The notes below the pieces were generated by a model. It searched no databases. It worked only from the letters and a program-made list of their open reading frames with translations, and had not been told where the DNA came from. From NCBI GenBank assembly GCA_003255065.1, contig QAOA01002120.1, positions 346,997 through 410,996 on the forward strand: a DNA stretch of 64,000 nucleotides, in the 5' to 3' direction. The stretch comes from Cercis canadensis (taxonomy: Eukaryota; Streptophyta; Magnoliopsida; Fabales; Fabaceae). Position 1 is the stretch's first letter. Each line of letters opens with the position of its first letter. This document shows, in pieces, positions 25,534-35,987 of this stretch. The translations under genes were made by a program, and so were the position numbers.

Positions 25534-25592
25534 CGATTGATATACCCAAGGATTAATGAAGCAAATCCGTTTAAAAGCACTGAAGGATGCAT
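25534..25592 (-). other. Possible first coding exon of an unknown minus-strand gene
   Basis: An ATG at 25592 opens MHPSVLLNGFASLILGYIN and ends at a good donor (AATCG|GTAAGC). Upstream is a pyrimidine-rich block like a plant 5' UTR, although it has been doubled by an N-joined duplication. Possible downstream exons exist in 24.5-25.3 kb, but no complete gene could be built and the peptide is unfamiliar. It could also be a non-coding transcript start. Confidence 0.3.
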
Positions 25593-25594
25593 AT

Positions 25595-26001
25595 TTCCGA
25601 GGGAGGGAGGAAATTTTCGTCTCGGAAGGAAACGAAGAGACGATGGATGAAGAGAAGCTGGAAGGAAATCTAATTCTGGGAAGGAGTGCAAGGAGCAAAG
25701 TACTGGGAAAGTAGGAGAAGGAGGTATTGGGTACTGAATAACTTCATAACTGGGAAGATTGCAGTGGAAATCAAAAATGAAAATACGAGTACACACANTT
25801 CCGAGGGAGGGAGGAAATTTTCGTCTCGGAAGGAAACGAAGAGACGATGGATGAAGAGAAGCTGGAAGGAAATCTAATTCTGGGAAGGAGTGCAAGGAGC
25901 AAAGTACTGGGAAAGTAGGAGATGGAGGTATTGGGTACTGAATAACTTCATAACTGGGAAGATTGCAGTGGAAATCAAAAATGAAAATACGAGTACACAA
26001 A
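25595..26001. repeat. 203-bp direct duplication joined by one N
   Basis: Positions 25595-25797 and 25799-26001 repeat the same sequence around N at 25798, with one internal difference (gagaagg against gagatgg) and a small mismatch at the end. The pattern is the same as at 9614 and 11536, so this is probably an unmerged overlap. A long open frame running across the N here is an artefact. Confidence 0.85.
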
Positions 26002-26561
26002 GGGGAAGTGATAAGTTAATTAATTAATAAAAAATATAAAAACAAATAACCATAAGTGTTGAAATGTATCTGGACAATAATGTAAGTAGATTTGCAGGTT
26101 TTGTAAGGAAAATTGGTTTGCAATGCTTGACACTTGGCAGAGACCTCCTATTGCAGATACTCTGCTTTAGGAAATTTATTACAGATTTCACATGGAGCAT
26201 CTTTCTTAAGAGCAAAAGCAATAATAACAGCTCCCTAATTTTCTAAAATAAAAATAAAAATCACACAACTGTTCTATAAGTTTTAGTATTTCCCTCTCCA
26301 TGACCACCACTTCAATTTAAGCTGGTACCACAAAGGTGGCATTCCCCAAACTCCTCGAGTTAGTCTTGGATCAAATACATCAAATGGAACTTAAGTAAAA
26401 GAGTAATATAAATATGATATATGATACACCTTGCTGTAGTTGAGTAAAAGCTCGATATCTAGTGCACTGCAGAAGTGATGCCGACCAAGTGTTACCATGT
26501 CAGCAAAGACGGCCAAGTGACTGGATAATTTGAGTTCCAGTGCAACATTACCAGTTTTAAC
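26002..26561 (-). other. Region downstream of MEX1
   Basis: 560 bp after the MEX1 stop codon (TAA at 26564-26562). It presumably contains the 3' UTR and polyadenylation site. No clear single AATAAA signal stands out and no gene is seen. Confidence 0.4.
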
Positions 26562-29500
26562 TTAGGGTCCGAAAACCAGGTCATTTATAGAAGCCAAAGG
26601 TGAACTGTAACCATGTACTATAGTGTCTCTCCAAAAAGCCATTCCTGTTACAAGGAGAATAAAATCAGTTGTCTATAGCATTTGATGCTTTAGGGTCCCA
26701 ATATTGAAAGTTTTGATAGATGACCAAGCGTTGACTGAGTGTCAATATCTAACACTAGTCAAACATAGGCACCACTTTCTTCTTAAAGTCTCAGTGATTC
26801 AAAGATAACAACATATTATTAGGAGGGCATAGAGAGGAACCTATCCATGAAACCAAACCGATTGTCGCTGCCAGGAAGAATTCCTTGCTGATAATTTTAA
26901 AACTGGAAGCACAATGCATTACAGTTGTCAATTGACATTTAATTTTTGTTCAAGAGAGCACCAAAATGAAAACGCAGACCAAAATTGACTAGCGTTAAGC
27001 TTACAAGTATAGGCATGCAATATTCCCATATCCATAGAAAAGGGAAGCCCAAGCTGAACCAGTGAACCTATAATCACGGTTAAACCAGCAAAGAGTCAAA
27101 ATCATATGCAGAAGCAGGTTCATAAAAACAACAAACATGGCATTTAAGAATGGTGACAAGAACAAGACAAAAACATAAATCAAAGCATAAACAATTGTAA
27201 AGGTGATTAAAAAGGGTATTACGGTATTACCATAAATGCAACCAAGAGCATCAGAATCCAGAGAAAAAAGTGTTACCACATGAAATCACGAATAAAGAGA
27301 GCACGTGGGAGCATAAGTCCATTTCCAATCATAGCAAGCAACATGGAAAAGGCTGATAAGCCTTTGATGTTGTCAGGATTTAGAAAATTTGTCCACTAGA
27401 TAAGAAGAGGAAGGTCATAGTTAGAAATGCATAAATCATAAAACATTAGCTAGACTTTTTCTTAAGGCAATAGAATGCTATCATAAATTCAGATTACCAT
27501 TTGTGAAACTGGCATCCACATGAAAAGAAATGTAGCCGTCCATCCAGATATTCCTCCAACAATTTTGACACCTCTCTCAGAAAGTTTCCCACTTCTGGTC
27601 TGCAATTAGCAGCAATATGTTTGAAAGGATGCTTAAATTAGAAGCTTATTTCTCTAGTTTAATTAAATAATAACTAATCTATAAACAAGAATTTGAATTT
27701 CAAATTTCTTGCTTTCAAATAACAAAACCCAAACCATTCAAGTGGAACAACTAGATAATCCTATGTTGGCATTACCCTCATATAATGAATTGTTGAAATA
27801 AGTGCTTATATGATAAGTGTATTTGAGCCAAGTACTTATACAAATTAAAACAACTAATTCTTATGTCTTAACAAATGCCTAAACTTAACAATTTTAGCTT
27901 ATGAAAATAAGCCAAACGGCGAGTACTATTTTCTTATCAGAAGTCACATATTGGTTATAGTAGCAACTATTCAGTGCTAGACCAACCAAGTTATTGAAAC
28001 CCCTTGAACAGCAGATCACTGAGCCTTCTTCTCATTTTTTGATGATAACTTTATAGAGATTTTATACACAGTTGTTTCAGGATATCAATTACTGAGGTCA
28101 CCATACATCTTAAGCTCCCATCTACTGAGGTTATTGGTCTCATGCATAGAGACAAACTTCACTAATTTGTTTGTGTGCCACAATTGGCACTGCTTTTGAC
28201 CAAGCCAGTTCACATCTGCACCAACCTGTCCAGCTGTCCCTTTTTAGCATGGTGAATCAGTTATGGATATTTGATCCCACTAAATTATGCCAATGTACTA
28301 CATCAAATTTGGTTCTTTCTAACCCCAAGAAAATCAGCTATTTTGAAGTGCGGACTGTGCCATCTTGTATCCTTTCCTACATAATTCAGTATGCAATCTT
28401 GTATACTTTTTTATTATATGCAGAAAGACCTAAAAGAAATGAGAAGATTACCATGATAACAGCCAAGACAGCAATCACAAAGGAAGTTGCCCCAGGTAGG
28501 ATAGTGTTAGGTATATAGGGGACAAATGTAGACCACATTATCTGTTTCAAAATTTGTAATTTAGATAGTGTGAGATTAACATTAAAATATATAAAACTAA
28601 TGAGTGTGTGTCTGTGTATGTGTGCACACTCATAAAAATACCATATATATACACTTGTGTAAGAGTCAGTGGGTGGGTTTGCTCATGTCAGTTCTTTTTT
28701 TTTTTTTTTGTGGCCTTCTGCTTATATCAGTACTTTATACGCATGAATAGACAGATGGAAACTAATGGTGAGAGGGAAAAGTATATTACTTGGGGAAGCG
28801 CAGATAAACCACCAACCATAATGAAATCTTCCCAAAAGTGCCAGATTCCAGCATTCAGTAAACCAAAGTAGTTTGTGAAATTCAGAACAAGACCAGATGC
28901 TACAACAACAGAGATGACCAAAAAGTAAGGCAGAGGCAAGGCTTCTGCCAATGTCAGCTGAGCAATGACCACATATGTTGAAACTACACCAAGTGTCTGC
29001 ACTACAATTGCTTCCTTTTCTCTCTTCTTTGCGAAGTATGAAAGTAGTGACAGGTTTCCAAGCAAACAAGTAAGCATTGACTGCATTGATGTTAATGTTA
29101 TTCCCTGCCTTAGGCTCTAAGGGCTATGCCCCATTGAGTTGATGAAAGAAAGTACAGCAACAAACGACAACTAATTTTATAAATTTTGAAATTTACTATT
29201 CCATAGCATCAATTTTAAAATGTTAAAACCTCATTCATTTAGCCAAATGAAGTGAAATTGTGCAAGCTCTTGAGACACTGCTCTTATTTAAATGAAGTAT
29301 AACCCATATTGAAAAAATGAAACAAATTCATTTTCAAACTAGTGCTGCTATTTTTACTCAGATCTACAAGCAGAAATCTGCAAATGACCAGAGATCACCA
29401 TAAAATTGGAGAAGAATATAAAATGCAACTAGATTTAAATTTAAAAGTTTTCTTCAATGCCTTACCAGCCATGGCACAGCCAAGAGAGCAGTTTTGTTTC

Positions 29501-30200
29501 CTGCCAAAAGATTTTGAGCATTAAGAATAATTTGGGGCATTTGCAGTAATAGAAATGGAATATTGGATGCTCCAGCGAACTTTGCTGTCAGTGAATCCCA
29601 TTGCTCGTAGCTTTTATTTGTGTCACTGTTCACTGAGCCCTTCAAATATTGCCCAAAGTTAATCCCAAAGGCAAACTTGCATCAATACAACAATTATGAG
29701 AAGTTTTTGCTTTCCGAAAAAGATAATTAGAGAGAGAGAGGGGGGGGGGGGGGGGGNTTGAAGTAGCTCGCCTAAGAGGCCTCAGTGATACACAGAACTG
29801 AACTCAATCTTATAGTACTCGTGTAATTCAATAATTGCCATGGCCCCAGCCACAATGTGAAAGATGAAAAGGATCCCAAAGTATTCAAGTAATCAAAATA
29901 GGAAAAAGTGGGTGCAAGTGGTACCTGGTGAAGGGGATGAGGGATATCAGAATCAAGAGTATTAATCGCATAACTTGGTCGACGTTGAGGGAAAGCAGAA
30001 GCCTGGTAGTGGTAACAGTAGAGTAGGGTGTAGGCGGAAGCACCATTGTTGAAAGAAGAAGTGGATTTTTGAATTAGCGGTGACAAGGAGGAAGAGAAAG
30101 CGAAGAAGGGGTTTTTCAATTGTAGCAGAGTCTTACTGCGATGTGGTAGATGTTGAAGATGAAAAGGAGGAGACTTAGCAGCCATCCAAGACTTGGCCAT
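26562..30200 (-). CDS. MEX1: Maltose excess protein 1, chloroplast maltose transporter
   Basis: Inner-envelope transporter that exports maltose from the chloroplast during starch breakdown at night. Nine exons splice in frame: 29925-30200, 29466-29675, 28790-29080, 28452-28541, 27498-27599, 27277-27395, 27005-27067, 26841-26902 and 26562-26644. The product is about 431 residues; the Arabidopsis protein is 415. Exon 1 is a Ser-rich, basic N-terminus typical of a transit peptide (about residues 1-90). Family blocks follow: WDSLTAKFAGASNIPFLLLQ, NLLAGNKTALLAVPWL, LGNLSLLSYFAKKREKE, FMWMPVSQM, NPDNIKGLSAF, GSAWASLFYGYGNI and the C-terminus LVFGP. Several hydrophobic spans fit a membrane transporter. 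The first ATG is chosen; a second in-frame ATG lies six codons downstream. No damage is seen. Confidence 0.95.
29730..29757. repeat. (GA)n-(G)n run ending in an N
   Basis: AGAGAGAGAG followed by about 17 G residues and an N at 29757, inside MEX1 intron 1. The repeat length is unreliable, but the flanking exons are unaffected. Confidence 0.85.
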
Positions 30201-30508
30201 GGCTTGAGTGATTTCAGTAATTCAGAGGTTGGCTTGATAATTGATATGATATATGCTACTCACTCAGAGAATCAAAGCCAAAGGATTCAAATTTATCTTC
30301 ATCAACATTGAGAGCAGAGAAAGAATGGGAAGGAGAGAAGAACTAATTCATTAATTAAATTAAGTTAGCTTAGAGCTTAGACTTGGCACTGAGAAATGTG
30401 CAGTCAGAGCTTGGGGACTGCAGATTGGATTTGGACGGTGGCTGAAATTCGTCTCTCCAGACAAACACGTGGCGCGGTAATAATATTTGCTGCGAGCTTG
30501 GCAAACGG

Positions 30509-31435
30509 GTTGGCCTAGCCCGCCCCGATTTGAACTGGGGGCTAATTTGGGCCGGGTTGAATTGACCTTTTTTATTCAGACTAATAAAATGTTAGCCCAG
30601 TCCAGTCTAGTCTTATGCAGGTTATGAGCTAAAACAAGTCAGCTTATTTATTAATGTTTTTTTTAATTATTAAAAAAAGAAAATCAAAGAAACACGCTAT
30701 AACTACATTAACAAAAACACAAGAACAAATCAACAAGTTACAAGTTAGATTAGAGAAATAGCCACAAATAAAAACAAACAAAAAAAGTCAACCAAGCTAG
30801 ATAAGTAACTCATAAACCACAACAGTAGTATGGAATTATGGATTCAAATTCAAATAAAAAAAAATCAAACCAGCAATAAAAATAAAAATAAAATAAGAAT
30901 AGAGGCTTATAAAGCAACTGAAGCGTGAGAATGGAGGCTGAGCTAGGGGAGGCCAAGACACTGAGTGAAGTGGGAGCCCAATTGCAACCGGGAAAGGGAG
31001 GCCAACTATGAGGGAGGGAGGAACATTGATTGTGAGGGAGGGGGGACGCTAACTGCGGGGGAGTAGGAGATGCCAAGAGAGGCTAAGCTACTAGTGCGGT
31101 GGTGTGTGGCTGTCCAATGTGTGATATTTTAAGGGAGGATAAGGAGAAGTGCGATAATGAGATTGGATAATTGAAGTGATTTTTGAATTAAGGATTTTGG
31201 TTTGGTGAAAATGTGAAATGTGACGATCTCCCTAAATGAAATGAATTGATATCCCCCCCCAAAAAAAAAAAAAAAAAAAGCAAGTCAATCGGCCAGTTGG
31301 GTCAACCCAACACGAACTTAAATAGGGCACGAGCTAATTTGGGCTAAGCCAAATTGATCGGTTTTATTTGGGCCAACAAGTAGCCTTCCATTTTTGTGGG
31401 CTAAAACGGGCCAACCTATTAGGCCAGACCCGTTT
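30509..31435. mobile_element. TIR element resembling a non-autonomous hAT
   Basis: The left end reads TTGGCAAACGGGTTGGCC and the right end is the reverse complement of TTGGCAAAACGGGTCTGGCC, so the ends form terminal inverted repeats of about 18-20 bp. GGGCC/GGCCC-rich subterminal sequence occurs at both ends (30510-30620 and 31290-31430). No transposase is seen; a low-complexity Ser/Pro frame at 30810-31076 is not a real gene. GCTGC occurs just outside both ends, but a full 8-bp TSD is not convincing. It lies directly upstream of MEX1 and may reach its promoter region. Confidence 0.55.
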
Positions 31436-32452
31436 TGCCAACTCTAGCTGCCTATTATGGGACGAATAGAAGAAAATATATCTTCAATAAAATGGAACAA
31501 CACTAGTCATCATGTGAATCTATCGTCGACCACTCCTTGGCTCTTTTATATATTACCTCATTCCTTTTTTAGGAAAAGTCTAATTTACCTCTTCAACTTA
31601 TAGTCAATTGCACTTTACCTCCAAATCTTTGAAATATTACAAAAAAACTCCCCACTAACTACCAAAATGTGCGAAAAACCCCATTGGCAGACGATCTTCC
31701 AAAATCTAACAAAAAATATCACATGTGATACCTATTATTAGCCAAATCCCACCAAAATTTTAGAATTAAGGAAGCTAATTAGGATTAAGATAGTTAATTA
31801 CGAAGTTAATTATGATTCAACTAAAGAAGAAGAAACAAAGCTTGATCTGAAGAAGAAGAGCAAGATGAAACCAACAAAGCCATCATCTCCTTTGCCACCA
31901 ACCATTCTTAAGAAGAAACCCCTTGCATAAACTGCTGAAAAACTCTTATATCAGATAAGTGCGTCAAAGATGTTGTTGTGGCCATACATGTTCCATGTCG
32001 ACTACAATGATTTTGGAGGCACAATGGTGGGGCAAAAGCTGAGAAGTAAGAGGCCATAGAGGATTTTGCCATTTTGGAGGTGCGATTTAAGGTTTTTGGG
32101 AGATGTATCGACAACAAAGCCATGGATGGAGGGTTTCAAATATCTCTCTCCCTCTCTACTCCCCTCTTTCTCTCTCTCTTAAACACTCAGATCTAACAGT
32201 ACAGCTCGATGGGTACAGCTCAATGAGAGGGGAACGAACTGCCAAAGGGGTTCATTCAGTTTTGCATCAGTTCGAGAAAGGAGCTGAACCAGATTGGAAT
32301 TTAGGAAGGTGAAGCTCCTCTAATGTAGAATGTAACTTTTTGGATATAGAGCTTTGCTTTTCTGCGTTGTTTTTCTTACTGAAAATCCTTTGATTACAAT
32401 AAAAATTCAATTAAAAATGTTAATTAATACTCAAATAACCTGAGATGCATTA
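31436..32452. other. Intergenic, repeat-like, no gene
   Basis: The part near 31570-31760 (pyrimidine-rich CTTTACCTCC-type phrases) looks like a dispersed repeat, but I cannot place its ends. Short frames near 31908-32312 have no recognisable domain. A CT microsatellite lies near 32145-32180. Confidence 0.4.
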
Positions 32453-32453
32453 C

Positions 32454-32700
32454 ACTACTAGAAAACACGCAATTTCTCATGGAACGGAATTTTGTGAGAA
32501 ATTCTCATGGATTAGCATTCAATAGGAATTTTTCACGAAATTTTTTTTCGTGAGAGAATTTAATTTCTGATGGAATTTTCTCACAAAAAAAAATTTCATG
32601 AGAAATATTGTGAAAAACTGAAAGTACCATTTCACTAAAGTTAAAATTAGAATTTTCAAATTTCTCATGGAATTTTTCAACTGCATCTTATCTCCCTTAC
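32454..32700. mobile_element. CACTA (En/Spm) element terminus
   Basis: The sequence starts CACTACTAGAAAACACGC, the canonical terminal sequence of plant CACTA elements, right after TTA, which would be one side of a 3-bp target duplication. Repeated ATTTCTCATGGAA and TTTGTGAGAA-like motifs follow in both orientations to about 32660, as in CACTA subterminal arrays. I did not find the matching right end, so the element may be truncated or its other end diverged. A callose synthase fragment lies 0.7 kb downstream. Confidence 0.65.
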
Positions 32701-33423
32701 CCAGCCATCCATTCATTTGCAAATAGCTCTCATTTTCCCTATCTTCTCTCCCCTCTCTTAGTCCCCCTCACTTCCACCATTCTAGGTGGCACACCTTAGG
32801 GTTTGCAGCGGTCCACTTGTGGCAGCAACTTATCAGTGTACTTCTTCTCCTTTTTGTGTCTTAGTACACATTGAGATAAGTAGAATTTCCTTTTTGTTTA
32901 TGCGTTTTTCTTCTTGAATTTGTAGTTAATTTGAATATGGCTTTTTATGTATGATTTGTTGTAGGTGAATGTTGCTTAGTTTAGATGTTATTAGGGTAGT
33001 TTTGAATGTGGACAAAATTTGGGGGTTGATGCCCAAATTGGAAATGTGAAATTGGAAGTGATTTTGTTGACTTTTGGTGAAATTGAATTAGGGATTTTGT
33101 TAGGAAATATGTTTAGAATGATTCTAGTATCTGTTTGAATTTTTTTGGATGGTGTATGCTTTATTGCAATTTTGGGAGGTAGCAATATGTGAGGGTCAAC
33201 TGGAAAACTAGAACACAAACTAAGACTTGTATGGGGTTTTGGCTGAAATGGCAGAGCATAGAAACGAACTAGAGAAGCAAACTAAGGGCACCCAAGCAGG
33301 TTTCATATTCTGGGGGAGGACTAGGATAGTCTCCAATGATAGTCAATGAGGAGAAAAGAAAAGAATAAATTCAGCCTCTTGATGTTGTTATGGGATTTGA
33401 TTGGAACTTATTTTCTATTGCAG

Positions 33424-33881
33424 ATGAATGAGACAACTTTCTTGAAAGAATTGGTCGAGCAGTGTCCACTGGGGATGTAGAACTTCAAGAAAATTCAAGT
33501 GATGCTTTGGAGCTCCGTTTTTGGGCATTTTATCGAGGGCAGACTTTGGCCAGGACAAAAGCAGTGCGCGGTATGATGTATTATAAGAGGGATCTGATGT
33601 TGCAGAGCTATTTGGAGGGGAGATCACTTGGAGGTAGTTGGATTAAAATTACACTAGTGACTTATTTTCCTCCTCCCTTTATTTGGTGAAGAATGACTTG
33701 GATATTTGCTAACATCTATTACATCTATAGTGGATGATTCAAGTCAAGGTTTTGAGTTGTCACGTGAATCAAGGGCACAATCAGACTTGAAGTTCACTTA
33801 TGTGGTATCTTGTCAAATTTATGGGCAACAAAAGCAACGCAAGGCACCAGAAGCTGTTGATATTGCTATGTTGTTACAGAG
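33424..33881 (+). pseudogene. Callose synthase (glucan synthase-like) gene fragment
   Basis: Two adjacent exons of a glucan synthase-like gene remain. Exon A (33424-33632) reads DNFLERIGRAVSTGDVELQ and then LELRFWAFYRGQTLART and VRGMMYYKRDLMLQSYLEGR. Exon B (about 33731-33881) reads QGFELSRESRAQSDLKFTYV and then CQIYGQQKQRKAPEAVDIA. These blocks lie in the cytosolic glucan synthase domain and look closest to the CALS9/CALS10 group. Exon A carries a stop where a Trp is expected (DE*DNF) and a two-residue insertion in ART-KA-VRG. Callose synthases have about 1,900 residues, so this is under a tenth of the gene, with no continuation on either side. It is a broken fragment, possibly captured by a transposon. 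Confidence 0.85.
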
Positions 33882-34023
33882 GTGTACTATTATTTCAGTT
33901 CTTGTGCCGAATGTCCATGTTTTCTTGAGTGCTTGTTTCTTACTAAGACAGTGACAACGAGATGATAAATTTTACGTGCAGATTCTTTTTAATAGAAGCA
34001 GCAATTTTATTAGATAAGAAAAT

Positions 34024-34245
34024 GAGTAAACCTACATTTGAGTCCTCCAAAGATTGAACTTTCAACAAAATCGTCCCTCAAAGATGAAAAATAACAAATT
34101 AGTCCTCAAAAGATAGGACATCCATAACAAAATAGTCCTCCATCAATTAAGGCTGGTAACAGGTAACAGAATTGTTGATGTGACACCGTTAAATGCTGAA
34201 GTGGCACGTTAAATGCTTAGGTGGCATTTTTAATTTCCAACATCA
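34024..34245 (+). repeat. Pack-MULE left terminal inverted repeat
   Basis: Inverted copy of 35543-35780. The outermost 60 bp match almost base for base (AAACCTACATTTGAGTCCTC, then CTTTCAACAAAATCGTC). Similarity fades inward, where both copies keep a GCACCGTTAA-type phrase. Confidence 0.9.
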
Positions 34246-34260
34246 GCATATGACATGGAT

Positions 34261-35222
34261 TTAATAAGAAAAGAAACTTGAAAAATGCACAATTGGTGCA
34301 ATGCGGCGTCGTTTGCCCCCACCACAGCTGCATCCTTCTTCACAAAATGTAACCATCAAAACAGAATAGCTATAAACACTCAAAGCACAGCTCTGTTTAA
34401 CCATTTCATGCCAAATCTCCTTCACCTTCTTGACAAAACCCTCTTGATAATAGCACACCATTAACGCATTATAAGTATGCACATTCGAGCTAACTCTAAA
34501 ACCCCTTTTCATATTTTGCTCACTTGCTTCATCTAATTGAAAAACCTCTCCGTAAATTGCATATGTTGCCTCAACCCCTCGACTTCGGCAAACTCTAAAT
34601 CAAAGAATTCAAGATACTAACTTTAGGGCTAATCCCACGAGATTGCAGCATTCTGATGATTTCAATTGAAGGGTCAATCTTTCTCGATTCCAAACAATAT
34701 TTGATTAACAAATCAAACACAAATGGAGCCGAACCACAATCTTTGCAAGTTTTTACAAGAGTCTCGAAGACCTTCAAAGGCGTCGACTTGAAATGATCTT
34801 CATCATTGGGCTCCTTTAAATTGGAAGCACGAATAGCAGTTCTAATAATGTTTTGGGCATGGGTTTTGAGACGGCCCAGAGCGAGAACGTGTGTAATTGT
34901 AGAGTAAGAGAGAAGGTTGTGGTTGCAAAGGGATTTGTTCTGGGTCTAGAGGAAGAACCGGAGTGCGAGATGGGGGGTTATTCTTAAGCTGGACTGTAAT
35001 TTTTGAAAACTCAATGGGGTCGAAGCCATTAGGGTAGAGAGAATGGAGGTAGTTCCAACGACACTTGGAACGGTGGTGGGTGAGGATCGAAACGATGTTC
35101 GCTACGAGGCTTTGGGTGGCAGAGACCTCATCGGTCGGTGGTGAAGAAGAGGAAAAGAAAATAGGTGAGGATTTGCGAGGTTGGGCGGCGATGGGGAAGC
35201 GTTTAAGGAGTTGAACCGCCAT
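34261..35222 (-). pseudogene. Captured N-terminal part of a PPR gene, broken
   Basis: From the ATG at 35222 the minus strand reads MAVQLLKRFPIAAQPRKSSP, a mitochondrial-type targeting N-terminus, then LHSLYPNGFDPIEFSKITVQ. Next comes VFETLVKTCKDCGSAPFVFD with IDPSIEIIRMLQSRGISP, and finally VHTYNALMVCYYQEGFVKKV with SVYSYSVLMVTFCEEG. The 35-residue helix-turn-helix pattern (TYNALM.., YSVLM..) marks pentatricopeptide repeats, RNA-binding proteins of organelles. At least two breaks occur: one extra C in a C-run near 34975 shifts the frame, and TAG replaces an expected Trp codon near 34948. The C-terminal repeats are absent because the element ends there. A full donor copy should exist elsewhere in the genome. 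Confidence 0.88.
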
Positions 35223-35542
35223 TGATAGGAGCTGGGCTTCAGTCTTTCTCTCTCTACTAGCTGTTTATAAACTGTGAAAGACTCAGACGAACTAACTGGA
35301 AAAAAAAAATTGGTGTCAAAATGTAAAGCTCCAATGGCTCCAAGTAGAGTGAAGAGGATGAGAAAAAGAAGAAATGTGGGTCGAGCACAACAGAGAAATG
35401 GAGGAAAATGACTGAGGAACCAAACAACAGAAAGAGAAAAGAACAAAGACAAGAGCATTGACCCAAACGTATTCCTCAACATCGTCGAGAACATCCATAA
35501 ACAAGACAGGTGAAATTCTCTAATGCCTTTTTTTTTTTTTTT

Positions 35543-35780
35543 TTATTGCCACATCAGCAGCCACATGGCATTTTAAATTGCCACATATGTCACTAACGTG
35601 CCACTTGTCACTTAACGGTGCCACATCAGCCATTTTGTTATTAGTTAACAGCTCACATTAATGGAGGACCATTTTGTTATGGATGTCTTATCTTTCGAGG
35701 ACCAATTTGTTGTTTTCTATCTTTGAATGACGATTTTGTTGAAAGTCCAATCTTTGGAGGACTCAAATGTAGGTTTACTC
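35543..35780 (-). repeat. Pack-MULE right terminal inverted repeat
   Basis: Reverse-complement partner of 34024-34245, ending GGTTTACTC at 35780 and followed at once by the 9-bp duplication. The inner border is blurred by divergence and a T run at 35528-35545. Confidence 0.9.
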
Positions 35781-35814
35781 TAAGAAAATTGAAAAAATAC
35801 AGCAAGAGAGGATA

Positions 35815-35930
35815 AGAATTTATTTTATAAGAAACAAGAAAACACAAAGAACCATACAAAAGGAGAAAGACATATCAACTAAACAAAGCTCACCAATCTC
35901 TTTGCATATATGTAAGAAAACCCCTTTAAA
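35815..35930 (-). mobile_element. Short LINE tail beside the Pack-MULE
   Basis: The minus strand reads YMQRDW, then a stop, then ALFS, a decayed form of the ORF2 end seen at 21.3, 22.4 and 53.7 kb. A short T-rich 3' part follows toward 35815. Confidence 0.45.
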
Positions 35931-35931
35931 A

Positions 35932-35987
35932 ATTCTATTAGCTGAGCACCATAAGGAAGATTCTATTAGCTGAGCACCATAAGGAAG
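35932..35987. repeat. Tandem duplication of a 28-bp unit
   Basis: ATTCTATTAGCTGAGCACCA followed by TAAGGAAG occurs twice in a row (35932-35959 and 35960-35987), with no N between the copies. It may reflect replication slippage. Confidence 0.9.

Larger units (their letters stand above)
34024..35780. mobile_element. Pack-MULE carrying a PPR gene fragment
   Basis: A 1,757-bp unit with long terminal inverted repeats (34024 to about 34245, and about 35543-35780) that begin GAGTAAACCTACATTTGAGT on each inward strand. A perfect 9-bp direct repeat, TAAGAAAAT, flanks it at 34015-34023 and 35781-35789. Long TIRs plus a 9-bp TSD are the hallmark of Mutator-like elements. No transposase lies inside. The interior (34261-35222, minus) is a fragment of a nuclear PPR gene, which makes it a Pack-MULE: a non-autonomous Mutator-like element that has captured host coding sequence. 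The segment 35223-35540 between the PPR start and the right TIR may be PPR leader or a second capture. Confidence 0.92.

Noticed and set aside
25530..26000. Long minus-strand frame reading through position 25798
   Set aside because: It crosses an N and repeats the same peptide twice because of the 203-bp duplication, so the length is an artefact.
28171..28518. 115-residue plus-strand frame across a MEX1 intron
   Set aside because: It is antisense to MEX1, covers intron and exon alike, and has no recognisable domain.
30810..31076. Ser/Pro-rich minus-strand frame as a gene
   Set aside because: It is low complexity inside a TIR element and has no domain or splice support.
35102..35494. Phe/Leu-rich minus-strand frame as a membrane protein
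   Set aside because: Low-complexity T-rich coding overlapping the PPR start in another frame. There is no family match.
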